Of a DNA stretch of 64,000 bases, positions 24,393-35,741 are shown piece by piece. Below the pieces are notes generated by a model, which ran no database searches, was not told the origin of the DNA, and saw nothing but the letters and a program-made list of their open reading frames with translations. Origin of the DNA: Prosopocoilus inquinatus (Eukaryota; Arthropoda; Insecta; Coleoptera; Lucanidae). How positions within the stretch are numbered: the first letter of the stretch is position 1; each line of letters opens with the position of its first letter. The position numbers were made by a program, and so were the translations under genes. The stretch is from the NCBI GenBank assembly GCA_036172665.1, contig CM069880.1:7938501-8002500 (forward strand), written 5' to 3'.

Positions 24393-25458
24393 ATGCCCAG
24401 CCGTAGAAGAAACAGAAACAGAATTCCATTCACCCGTTATATATGTAAGTATTATAATTCATTTTAATTCGCTTTAACCTCAACCATCCTGGTTTGGCGC
24501 TCACTTTCTCACCTGTCAACCTAACCTGTTGCTTCTATGTGCTAAGTGTATCCAATCAAAGTACATAAATCATGATGTTATATATGTATGTAATGTGTGC
24601 GGTGGTACTGATTATTATTTTTGTCTTGATAATTAAAGGGGAAATATACCAAGACAGCTATTCCTGTAAGTTTCAGATTTCTAGGGTTATTTCAAGCGGT
24701 TTTGCAACAATTACTTATCTGATGATTTATGTTAGCTAACAATAAGCTCACAATCAAAGAGAATTACTTATGTGTGCAAAATCTACATGTTTTTTCATAA
24801 ACAGCACATTTGTGAATTTTAAATAACCACACCCATTCCAGTGGCGTAGTATATAAAAATTGAAGGAAAAAAGTTTTATTAGTTTCTTTTGGCACTTATT
24901 TATTTTAGGTACCCACATTGTGGGAGGATACATTTTGCTGTTTTTAGCTGCATTAAGCCAGCATCTCTGCGAACAACACTACAGCACTTATGGGAAGCCT
25001 CTTCGCACCTTCTTCGGGATCATATTCTTCTGCACGTCTTACTTGGCGTTCTCTTGGATTTACCTCTGGTTTCACGACGACTACACTCATGGACTTCTGA
25101 GATCAACCAAGGAATTCTTACTCCTAGTGATATCATTTTCCCTGTTTTTGATCGTCAAAAAGTTCCATTACCTTCCCTTGCTGCTTGTGTACGCCATCTT
25201 ATTTGGAATACTTACAGGGTTATGTAATGTAAGCACGTCGAAGTATGCCTAGTTTTCTAACCATAAATATACCAATTCTATTTTCAGATTTGCATACTGA
25301 AAAGGAAAATCGTACTTCAGCGTATCTTCAGTAACGTGGTCAAGTATGTTCGAAATTATTTTCGCCGCCGAAGGCGCCCCCGCAGAGTTTACGTTGTATA
25401 TCCTATAAACCCTGGAATTGAAGAACTGGACATGAGGGTTTACGGAAATAATCCTTAA
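24393..25458 (+). CDS. Unrecognised four-TM protein, paralog B
   Basis: I do not recognise the family. Exons are 24393-24444, 24909-25228 and 25288-25458 (TAA), giving 180 aa with consistent phases. Exon 1 is a basic N-terminus (MPSRRRNRNRIPFTRYI). Exon 2 holds four hydrophobic segments: IVGGYILLFLAALSQHL, FFGIIFFCTSYLAFSWIYLW, LLVISFSLFLIV and LPLLLVYAILFGILTGL. Exon 3 is a cytoplasmic-type tail with RRRRRPRR followed by YPINPGIEELDMRVYG. The same three-exon plan, intron positions and TM layout occur in the gene at 16450-17063. Position-matched residues include the CEQHYSTYG / CYEEHTYPE region. A potential 28-nt cassette at 24639-24666 was not used because it breaks phase. Confidence 0.7.
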
Positions 25459-25584
25459 AACTCATTTTCATTTGTAGTTTTTTTTTTGTTTTGTTATTCT
25501 TTGGTTAATTACATATATGTTTATTTAAAAAAAAAACGACAGAAATGTCAAAAATTATACTGAAGTTTCATGCACTTTGGATAT

Positions 25585-25900
25585 GTCACCTAAATTGAAA
25601 TACTTACAGGGTACGCAACGTAAGTATTCTAAGTACTTTAAAGGTTTGCAACAAACACGGAAACTATTTTTTTCAGATTTCTACATTAGAAAAAGGAAGT
25701 TGTAATCCAACGCCTTATTAATAAATAATGTGGTGCAATTACTTACGTCCCCAACGTACTCCCGTGGAGTAAACTTCATGCTTCTTTTAAAGCTTAGCAC
25801 AGAGTCAAAAGTTTTTTGCGATTAATGCATTACATTTGACTATTTTTTTAAATTGTTCTGTGTTTAGTTTTTCTTTTTGTTGTTAATTACATGTACGTTT
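25585..25900 (+). pseudogene. Partial tandem copy of paralog B exon 2 end and exon 3
   Basis: The order AATACTTACAGGGT, then a GTAAGTA donor, TTTTTCAGATT, then AGAAAAAGGAAGTTGTAATC mirrors 25205-25320. The flanking ATTACATGTACGTTTAT is also shared with about 25507. The exon 3 copy is short and its frame ends quickly (TTATTAATAAATAA), so it is dead. Confidence 0.65.
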
Positions 25901-27298
25901 ATAAAAAAAAGGAACCGAGTACCTATTTTGCACATGCTTATTTCAATCTCCAAAAAATAATAACTATGTTCAGGTTTTTTTTTGTAATAAAGATTAAATC
26001 TATAATTCAAGTCTGTAAAATAGTTGTCTGTAATAATAGTTTTTTTTTGTTTAGCTAACAAATCTATTTTAAATTTAATTCAAAGAAAACAAAAATTAGG
26101 CTGTCAATTAAAATTATCAAAATTATTTTTAAATTGAAAATTTTTATTTTATTGATAGCAACAGAAAACTGTTTTGCACGCTCAACTCATTTTTTCGATT
26201 GATTTTTAAAATTTGGATGTTTTAAATTCTTATTTTCTGAAGGACGAAGAAAGCTTGCGCAGTAGTACTTCCCGGTTTCACAAAAATCCAAAAAAAGGGA
26301 ATAAAATTTTTCTGAAAAGGCATCCATTGTTTAATTTAATTGAGTTAATTAATTAAAGTGGTCATAAATCAGAGTGATTTTGAGGATTTTATGAGAAAAA
26401 GTTACTAGCAAATTTGAAACAGCCTGTATATAAGTGAATTCAATTCTATTAAATTTAGTTTTCACCAAAAGTGGAAGAATTAAACTAAATTTGAACCAGT
26501 CTGTACACACATGAAGTGAAACAATTTAATTTTGCATTAGAAATAAATATTAGAGATTGTAGGAGATAAGATGAAATAAAAATAAAAAAATAAAGGGATA
26601 AACGCAGCATGGTATGGGGACGTTTACAAGAATTAAATGTTTATTGCATAAACAAATTAAAAAGAAGCGTTCAAATTGCTGACAAAACTATAACCAAGGG
26701 AAAACTTTCACGTTCTAAGCAATCTACTCCTAAACGTTATTAGAATTGAGAAGTCCGACGAAGAACAGGGAATCTACATTTTAAATTCTACACAAAATTT
26801 AAAACAGTTTAAAATAATTTATTCGTTCTTATTATTCTCCATGCATTCTTTTTTTTCCTAAATATAATTTTTAAAGTATTTGATTTAATTTGGAAAAAGA
26901 GCGATTCGCAAATCTAGAAAAAGTAGTTGAGTCCAGAATCCAAAATGAATTGAAATTTGTTAATCATTTTACTTCCAAGTTATTGAATTTTTTAAATAAA
27001 TTCCGTCTTTATCAGGATGATAACAATGTAAAAGACAATACGATTGGCAATGAAAATATTTAGTTACAAAATGCCGAGCTCTAATGTTGAAAAATGTAAA
27101 TAATAATAATAGGCGAAGTTCTAACCGATTTTAATCGAAATTAATCGAACGAAACGAAATACTGAAAAAATTTTATCCTCACAGATAGTTCTTGGTGCGA
27201 TTATCGAACAGACAATACGTTCCTCGCAACTGATACACTGTTTTAATAAGAGCAGAAATTTGCAATTCTATCTACTTGATATACAGCAAGCCAAGAAA
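25901..27298. other. Intergenic AT-rich DNA
   Basis: No gene or clear element is seen. Weak CCTGTATATAAG / GTCTGTACACAC words occur near 26425 and 26503. The promoter of the PLPP-like gene presumably lies at the 3' end. Confidence 0.5.
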
Positions 27299-29292
27299 AT
27301 GGATGATGATTGTCGTAAGCATAAATTTATTTTCAGTTTTTTTAAACTTGAGGTATGAATTCGACTGTCTGTTGGTTTCTAGCTCCTTCCTATGAAGATG
27401 TTGTAAATCAAATGCAAAATCTGGAAATGTCTGCAAGATTAAACTCATCCGTGGAAGATTTTGAAAACAGGGCGATGGAACGTGATGGGCAGAAGACCTA
27501 CTGGCTCTTCCTTCGTGTTAACTTCACCATCTTCGACATTGCCATCAGCATAATGGCTTTGATCGGATACCTTTTAATGGTGTAAGAAATTTTTATTTAT
27601 TACTTCTTCCTTTTTAATGAAATTTCTTTGGGCGTTCCAGAATAACCAACGTCTTCGACGTTACCATGATCAACGTCAGTGAATTCTGCGACGAAAGAAT
27701 CTACAGCTACAGTCATCCCAATGAACTCGTCGGCTTCTGCTTCACCTACATCAGTTTAGGGGCAATTTTGGCGTGCATCTGCATGACGAGTTTCCTATCA
27801 TTTTCTTGGCATAGAGACGATTACATGGCACTCTTGATCAAAATTGTGCGCAAAATATGTAAGTCGATTCTTGCTTGATCATTTACAGCTGTAAACATTG
27901 ATTCGAATTACAACGCTACGTGAAGAATCCAAACGTTTATATTTTTTTTAACACGCGATTGCAAATGAGATAGATAACAATTCATTTGATCTGTATTATT
28001 TTTTTTTCTATTCAAATTTCAATAATATTTTTGTTATTGAATTCCATTCATATCTGTAATGTGGAAAACCAGTTAAAATATTTTGGATTTGTTTGCAAGG
28101 AAAGTTTTCTGAAAATAAATACGTTTAATTTAGTTGGTTATCAGTAAAGACCAACTCGTTTTTAAATTGCTGTTTGCAGAATGAAATGTTGTAAATCCTT
28201 CGGGAACCTTAATCATTCCTTGTTGCACGAGTCAAATTAATTTCAAAAATTTTTTGATTTACAATTAATTAATGTCCATTTTAAAGGAATGAAAATGTTA
28301 GTAAAATAAGGGATTGTGGAACAGAACTAGGGATTTTTATAAAAAAAAGTTATGCATTATTGAATATTTTCGTCCTTTTTATCTGAATCGTAAATTTTCT
28401 GCTTTTTATTAAAGTTGTAAATTTAAAGAGAAAAACCACTACTTGTTTAGAAAAATATTTAAATATACGAGATTTTCAAAAAAAGGACTTAATTAAATTA
28501 AATCATGCTCGGCGAAGCTTTCATTTTGTAAATTGATCGGGAAAACGGTTTTATTCTTCCAGGATTAATTAGAAACTCATCCAGGCAATTATTTGAATTA
28601 TTTCAGGGGTCATCACAGTGGGCTTTTTGTTTCTGTGCATCGAAGTTCACGTGTTGCAGTTAGCGTTTGGTGTCCCTCGTCCCTTTTATTTCTCAAACAA
28701 CACCCTGTACAATTATTACTGCGGACATGAACACATAACGATGTCGAAGAATCTACGTCAATTAGATAGGGAAATGAGAATGTCATTTCCGTCTTTCGTC
28801 ATGTCGATGAATTGCTTCTCAGCGGCGTTCCTAATTTTCTACTTGGACCATTTCGATGTTGGCCTCGGCCCCCACACCGCCCAATACGTAATCTTCCTGC
28901 TTTTCGGAAGCAAATGCATGGCCGATGGGGTGAGACAATACAACCAACACGAGAACCATCTTGGTGATATTCTAGGAGGGGCAATCCTTGGAATCGCAAC
29001 GGCCGCATTTACGGTAAAGATTTTGAAAATTCTTTCCAAATGAAAGCGAAAGCGAAAGGCGACAATCTTATTGCAGGTGCGTAATCTGAAGGGAACTGTC
29101 CTACGCGACGTCAGTTCTATGCCAAAATATGTCACTAATGGCATGCTTTTCGAACGACTGCGAAGAATTTCCAGGAATTTCTGCTCAAGCGGAAATACAA
29201 CTCCGGAGGCGAGTACTCAAAGAATTTATGACTACGAGTTTCCTATTGATTACCATAGGAATGAAGACCCAACTGCTCCTGTTTTGCCCTAA
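27299..29292 (+). CDS. PLPP/wunen-like membrane protein with decayed phosphatase site
   Basis: Proposed exons are 27299-27314, 27383-27581, 27641-27858, 28607-29013 and 29077-29292, giving 351 aa with all phases matching. The layout follows phospholipid phosphatases: TM1, a FCDERIYSYSHPNELV loop (family FCDD..I.YP), and TM2-6. The three catalytic motifs are altered. Motif 1 keeps only the RP (GVPRPFYF, residues 169-170). Motif 2 reads PSFV at 206-209 instead of PSGH, losing the catalytic histidine. Motif 3 reads R254..N261-H-L-G-D265 instead of SR..HHxxD. It is therefore probably catalytically dead. A PPSY (PPxY) motif at residues 6-9 could bind WW domains. Exon 1 is only 16 nt. AATAAA is at 29433. 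Family membership is inference from recalled motifs. Confidence 0.75.
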
Positions 29293-29432
29293 TTAGCATT
29301 CATTTATGCTATCATTTCAATATTATTAACTGTAGTCAAAATGCTTGTAACTTTGTTATAGCATTGTAGTTTAATTACTTACATTTTACTTAATCATTTA
29401 TTATATGGTACTTATTATGCGGAATGTTTACA

Positions 29433-29438
29433 AATAAA
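29433..29438 (+). terminator. Poly(A) signal of the PLPP-like gene
   Basis: AATAAA lies 141 bases after the stop codon and is followed by a T-rich stretch. Confidence 0.6.
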
Positions 29439-29596
29439 TTTTCACATTCAAAAAAATGCATCTTTCTTTCCTTGATTTGCGTCATCATTCATCAGGCATC
29501 TGGAATACTAACGTGTATTTCAAGGTGCAGAAATAACAAATCTGCATTTGCAATAAAAATAAATTTTTCAATTAATAATGTAATACCCTAAATAGT

Positions 29597-29700
29597 TGAT
29601 CGGGTTTAGGACGAAAAAATAATTTTCCTCAGAGCCACTGACTCTTTAATCAGAGGCTCTGAGGAAGGATTTAAATTTTTTTTGTCCTAAACCCGATCAC
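29597..29700. repeat. 104-bp hairpin
   Basis: GATCGGGTTTAGGAC pairs with GTCCTAAACCCGATC, and inside it CCTCAGAGCC pairs with GGCTCTGAGG around a small loop. It is MITE-like. Confidence 0.8.
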
Positions 29701-30269
29701 CTCTACTTTCAAAACCTAAAAATAATAATTTCAAACGTGCTGCTTACGAACTCAAAATTTGAATGGCGTCATAAAAAGGAACTAAAACACAGATGATAGA
29801 CCTAATAAAAACCAACTTAACAGATAAAAAGTTCTTAGTAGGTATTGTAAAAATTATAATTTGTAATATAAATATTGAGATTGAAAGGAAGGCCCCTGTG
29901 AAACCCCCATTTGGATTAGACCTTCAATCCCAAGAGATTACATTTTGGAAGCAATTTTAATTTTTTTCTTTTTTGTTTTTATTTCTTAAACATGCGTATA
30001 ATTTTTTTTCTGTCGTTGGATAAAAGTATCCGAAACGACATTTACTTATTTTGTCTACGTGAGCATCCGTCGTCAATGAATTCGACATAAGTTCCCGCGA
30101 ACAGGAAATGAAGTAGTTGTTGAAATCATCGCGGTATATTTTAAGCTAATACTTAGCTTATTTGTATTACTAATGCATTTGGGATCAACAGTCCACGTTG
30201 CTTTAGCTCCTCTGTTGTAGCATAATTTCATACTGACGAGGAGGTCGGCATTCTTTCAATAACAAATTA

Positions 30270-30655
30270 GTGATTTTTTTTTTTAATCTTTAATCAAATC
30301 AATAAGGCAGACTTAAGATTCGCATGGATTGTATAAGCAGAAAATAATTTGGTGGTGTATTTATCAGGACTTTCCCTTCAATTCAATCACATCAATTTTC
30401 GCCTTTGTTATTAAATTGTTTTTTTTTTTTTTTTGATATGAAGTTGCTACCTAGTCAAATGAGTTCTTATCCAAATTGAGGCCAGCAAACTATTTAACGT
30501 TTTTTTCTAAATTTTTAATCAATTAATAAGACGACAGGCTTCAGGATTTCGTGATTTGTATAAAGCTAAAAAAAAACCTTCAATTACCATCAATTTTCCC
30601 CTTTCCCATCAAATTGATTTGACATCCTGTGGAAATTGCTACCTAGTCAAATGAA
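30270..30655. repeat. Two-copy diverged tandem repeat
   Basis: Two segments share, in order, AATCAATAAGNCAGAC-like, TTGTATAA, CATCAATTTTC and TTGCTACCTAGTCAAATGA words. The last recurs exactly at about 30446 and 30636. There is no coding content. Confidence 0.65.
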
Positions 30656-32334
30656 TACATATATCGTTAAATTAATCATTAAAAATTGAAACATGAAAAA
30701 AGTATTTACTTGAAACTTCACGGTAAGTTTGAAAAATATGCCAGGAATGAACGTGTTAAAATTAATTCCCCCCAATCTCCCAAAAGTGGATGGAATCCTT
30801 AAAATACCCCTGAAGAGGAAATGAGGGTATATAAGTCAGTGTCAAACAATTAAAGCGTGAGCTGCAATATTTAAATATATGATGGAGTTAGGCAGAAATC
30901 ATTTCCCGGTTAGATACATCCTCTTAGGGCGACGGGAAAGGAAGTGCCAATAGCAGGATACATGTCACATGACCGGATATCTATGTAATTTAGTATGACG
31001 ATGATACGCGGGGCGCGCTAATCTCAACATGCAATACGTTTTTTAAAAATAACTTTACACTATTTCATTTTATTTTAGATACAACGACGTCGGAAAATTA
31101 TAGCAAGCAATAACAGCTAATCAATTTCCCAAATGGAAAAAAAAGATAACTGGAAATTCACTAGGTACCGAATTTTCAGGGTGAGATCAAATACTGAAAA
31201 CGCAGGAATTTCCTATCTCACATATTAGGGGAATCTAAAAAATATGTAATTTGTTTTTAATCTGAATGCAATTTTCCAGAAAATGGACAGTCCCGTTCAT
31301 AAAAAAAAAACTATTATGAAGCTTCATATTGTACATGTTTATGTTTTGATTGTTGATTTTTCCATAAATTTTGCATGTTTTCTATTAGTATTTGACTTTA
31401 ATGGAGTTTTCATAATTGTGATTTTCTTAAAGTGAATCAATTTCGAATAGATGCGATTTTTCAATAATGTAAAAAGGCAAAGTTTTCCTTGCTAATTAAA
31501 AACATGTTTAACAAAAACAGGACATTCGCGGTAAAATTTCTAAAACGCTACTTTTAAATCCGCCCACTTTTTTAAAACAGAAATGTGCGATTGGTAGGTT
31601 CGAAACAAATGATGAGATGATTGCAGAGGAATCAAGTAGGAGAGAATAGTGAGTAGATAGAGAAGTCAGTGGTCCATCACTCATCGATTTGGCCACTCTT
31701 GATGTATGTATAGTGGGTGTATAAGGTGGTGTGTTAAATCAGTGCTTTCCCTCGGTAAATATAGTGTCGTAGAAGCAAGGATTTTGCGACTGGATCTAAT
31801 TACTTCTAATCCTGCGCTTCCAAAAACACGTAACTCAAAAAGGAAGATTTTTTGGCGGGTTTCTTGCATTTAACATTGCCGCTTCTTCCAGATAAACTTT
31901 TAACTATTTCTGCATGAGTTTTAGGTAATTTTAAAAATAGAATAGTTTCGTTTTAATTTCCTTTTTTTACACTTGGATGAATAATTTTAATTGAAATTTT
32001 GGAAATTCTGAATTTGAAATTCTGAACCTTTTTGTTTTCTCTTGTTTCATTTCGAGAACAAGGATAATTTCGAACGATTTTCACAAAACAAACATACCTA
32101 AGGTTTACTCAAATCACGCAATTTCAATTTCAAGTCAAAAAATTAGAAAAATTAAATCATAACAAATTTTTATTAAAAAAAAAAACTTTGAAGTAAGTCC
32201 TCATGTAAACAACGTGGAGAAAATTATGTAAGTACTTCCAGAAATATTTGCCTGAATTTGATATAATTGCCACATAAAAAATGTGAGTATTTCTTGCACG
32301 CGAACAATATTAATGAGAATACCTTAGCATTTTG

Positions 32335-32870
32335 CAAATGTTTTGACCTTTGACACCTCCTGTTAAAGAAAAAACGCAAAACTCTAACTTGAGAGTTTTT
32401 TTTATGAAGTACTTCGTTCCTCGAATCAATAGCATTTTCCAAAAGAAAAGGTTTTGTTCTTTGACACCTCCTGTTTAAAATTTTTTTTTTTTAACTTGAA
32501 TATCCTTCCGATTACTTAATGACTAGTATTTCCCAAAAGCTTTGAGCTTTGACACCTTCTGTTTTAGAAAGACGGCGAAATTCTAACTTGGGGATCTTCA
32601 TGAAATCTTTCGGCCCCATAATGAATAACATCTCCTTCTGGCACCTCCTACTTGAAAATAATTTTAACCTGAACTTTTTGGGTGAAGGGGGTGAAGCCTT
32701 CCATTTACGTAAAGACCAACGTTTCCAAAAGCGTTGACCTTTCACAACTCCTGTTTAAAAAGAACGTAAAATTCTTACTTGAGGTTTTTTTTTTCATGAA
32801 GTCCCCTAATGAATAGTATTTTCCAAAAGTTTTGACCTTTGACACATCCTGCGCAAAAGTAGTTTGAAAC
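32335..32870. repeat. Degenerate tandem repeat, TTTGACACCTCCTGTT unit
   Basis: About six imperfect modules share a TTTTCCAAAAG..TTGACC word and then TTTGACACCTCCTGTT and AAATTCTAACTTGAGG. Spacing is about 90-115 bp. The open frames that cross it are not convincing. Confidence 0.65.
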
Positions 32871-34197
32871 AGAATCTTTGAAAGTATATGCGCGATTAAA
32901 TTAAGTGATTTACTTCATGAAGTATGTATTAAATAGAAAAGAGTTTGTACTACACGTTAGCAAGTGAGATGGCAAAATTGATTTTGTTGTTTTCTATTTA
33001 CATTTCGGGACTTTTTCTACGTGTTAATGTGTTTGTTCAAATGATGTTAGTATGAGTCATTTGGGAATTGTTAATTTATTGAGGGGGTGATTCATAAAAA
33101 TTTCTGGTGAAAAATTTTGGTGTCCTCTGTACATCACAATTGGTTAAATACGTCCGCAGACATCATCGTAACAATATTTACGTTAGATTCAAACCAGACG
33201 ACGCATTACCGGCCTGGTAATATTTATTAAACGATTGTCATTAGCGAAACCGAGCTGACACGACCCTACATATCACATTTGTTTCAATTCTGCCTGAACC
33301 GATATAAACATATAGGGAGACGAACGTTGATATTTAGACATCAGAGCGGAAATACACAGTTATATTATATTGGTGCCCTAGATATTCATAGTACTACCCA
33401 CGCATGCGAATTTAACCTGTCTTTTACTGTTGCAAACATGACAGAATCAAATCAGCGATAGGCAGAAACGAATTAGAATCACTGAAAACAACGCGCCGTT
33501 TCGAAGCAGAATGAGGAATCCTACTTCCAAAATACAGAAAAAAAAAACTTTAAAGGCGCACTTTGAACCCCTCCGCGACGAAAAGTCCTCCTCTTTTCAA
33601 GTAATCATCGCTGTAGAGATCTGAAGCCATATGATTGCAACAGTTCGGATATAATTATGTGAGACCGAACTGTCTTCCCGTCCTTCGTTCCTAAGTGCCC
33701 TTTATGCTTCCTGTCAGTGAACAAAAGCAACGCAAAGCAATTACGATTTTACGCAGGAGAATACGACCCAGTATATTAAACATTTTTCCTCCCCCTTTCA
33801 AGAGTATATATACATTAAGAAAATCATCATCTACAATTCTAAATTCTAGTGAGCTGAAAATTAAAAACTAAAAGTAAGGGTAATTCAATCAAATATTCAT
33901 TCCAAATACTTAATCCGTCCAACTGTCTTATAAAAAGGACGGTGTTTAGAAAAACCATTATAACATAATTAAAACCAAATGAAAATTTAGTTTAGTTTAT
34001 CCAAAGAAAAAGTTTCTGGCAATGATACTTTACTGACATGGATTTTAATTTGATTTAAAGACCCATCCATTTCTTTCTCTATCCCATTTCAAACAACATT
34101 TTTTCCTCTTCTTTTCAGTACAGTTTATCAAAACCCTGACTAAAAAGAAGCCATCAATATAGAGCGAATATTCTTAGGTTCTACCTAATTCTGAAAC

Positions 34198-34283
34198 AAT
34201 ATATCGATGGTCTCAAATCAATACCACTTAAGTCTAATGATTTACTTTAGACTTACTTATTGATTTGATACCATTGATATTTT
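34198..34283. repeat. 86-bp hairpin
   Basis: ATATCGATGGTCTCAAATCA pairs with TGATTTGATACCATTGATAT, with AGTCTAA / TTTAGACT near the loop. Confidence 0.7.
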
Positions 34284-34510
34284 GTGCAGGATCTTGTACA
34301 TTTATTTTGTATTTCTTTTTCTACGCTCATTCAACATCTTGTAAATATTGTTAGCCAAAGCAAATTGTCAAACAAAGTTTCGCCGCCTCCTGGTGATTAA
34401 GTTTAATGGAAGAAAGTTACGAAATGCCATTGACAATTGTTTAATGAGTTCTTAGTTATCATAAAATACTAACAGAAATGGTTAAATTTAAATATACATA
34501 GTAATTTAAA

Positions 34511-35530
34511 AATGTCTACCGATATTTTAAGGGTGAATAGTAAATCAAAAAATAAAGCCACCTCTTTATACAGGGTGCTGCATTTTGAAACACAACATAG
34601 GAATTCCCATGTTCATTTAAAGATGCTCAAATATTGACTTCCCTAATTATTTTACAGTAAATTCTATTTAGGTTTCTTAAAGCACTCTTCAAGATGAACC
34701 TGTCTGTGAAGTTTGAGAATTTTTCTTACGCTGAGTTTTAAGATATTTGAAAAAATATTCTGTAACTAAATTAAATTTACACCAAAGTGTCGGCACAACC
34801 TTGATCAATGACAGTAACAATTGAACAGATAATTAATAAATCTAGTTAATTTTTGAAATATATTGATAGAAAAAGCTTTTCCAGAATTCATTTTAACATT
34901 TACTGATCAAGACCGTGCAGATAGTTTGGTATAAATTGAATTTCGTCACTGATCTTTTTTAAATATCTTGAAACTGAGGGAAAGGAAAATTCTCAAACTT
35001 CACAAGGAGATTGATCTTGAAGAGTACTTTAAAAAACCTAAATAGAGTTTTGCTGTAAAATAATTAGAGAAGCCAATACTCGAGCATCTTTAAATTAACA
35101 TGGAATTTCCTATGTTGCGTTTCGAAGCGCAGCACCCTGTATATTTCTTTTCTCCAAAAAATGGTAATGTCGATTACTTGAAAACGATTCGCTTTATCGA
35201 AATGCAACAAGAGAACCTTTTTCGTGCCAAACAATCTAAAGAACATTTCCTTTACAATATTTGGATGAGATATGCAAAAAAATAAAAATGTTAGGGATAA
35301 AATGCTGCCCTTAAAAAAGAGGAAGAATCGACATTTATATTTAATACGCAGTTAGATGTCTCATACCTTAGTTTAAGGTAGTTTTTTATCAGAAGATATT
35401 GCCAAAAAAACAACATTCATTTCATTTTTGGAGGGCATATTATTTACTTTTAGAAAAAAAAATATATATAAAAAGATAACCTCATTTTTGGATGCACTGT
35501 TTACCGTAAAAATATCGGAAGACACTTTTG
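34511..35530. mobile_element. Foldback element, second copy, interrupted
   Basis: The outer parts match the element at 5312-5867: ACCGATATTTTAAGGGTGAATAG at the left, TTTATCGAAATGCAACAAGAGA inside, and a right end near AAAATATCGGAAGACA. The match is broken by the 569-bp insertion at 34571-35139. Confidence 0.75.
34571..35139. mobile_element. Nested 569-bp palindromic element, CAGGGTGCTGC ends
   Basis: It begins CAGGGTGCTGCATTTTG and ends GCGCAGCACCCTG, each flanked by TA. The arms of about 170 bp pair through GATGCTCAAATATTG, TAAAATAATTAG and CTTCAAGAT words. Its position inside a copy of an element that exists uninterrupted at 5312-5867 shows it transposed there. Confidence 0.85.
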
Positions 35531-35741
35531 AATAACAATATATAAATAGCAAATTTTGGAATACCTATCAACTTTACTCTTGAAAATTAGTGTATACTAT
35601 TTAAAAAAACGATTAAAACATTTTTAAATAATTTTTATGTAATATCTTTAAATTCAGGTGCGTTTTAGGTTCAAAATATTTCTCCGGTAATGAGCTGACA
35701 GTTTCAAAGTGAAGAACGTTTGAATAAAAAAAAAATAAAAA

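Larger units (their letters stand above)
29293..35741. other. 6.4-kb gene-free interval before Gat
   Basis: No protein gene is supported. It contains the hairpin 29597-29700, the two-copy repeat 30270-30655, the degenerate tandem block 32335-32870, the hairpin 34198-34283 and the nested foldback pair 34511-35530. The less AT-rich part at about 33180-33720 could hold Gat regulatory sequence but shows nothing specific. Confidence 0.55.

Noticed and set aside
24639..24666. 28-nt potential cassette exon in paralog B
   Set aside because: It has splice-like borders but its length shifts the frame of exon 2; direct joining of exon 1 to 24909 keeps the frame.
35064..35285. Opposite-strand 60-residue frames
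   Set aside because: They lie in the foldback element, and the pairing arms create mirrored frames.
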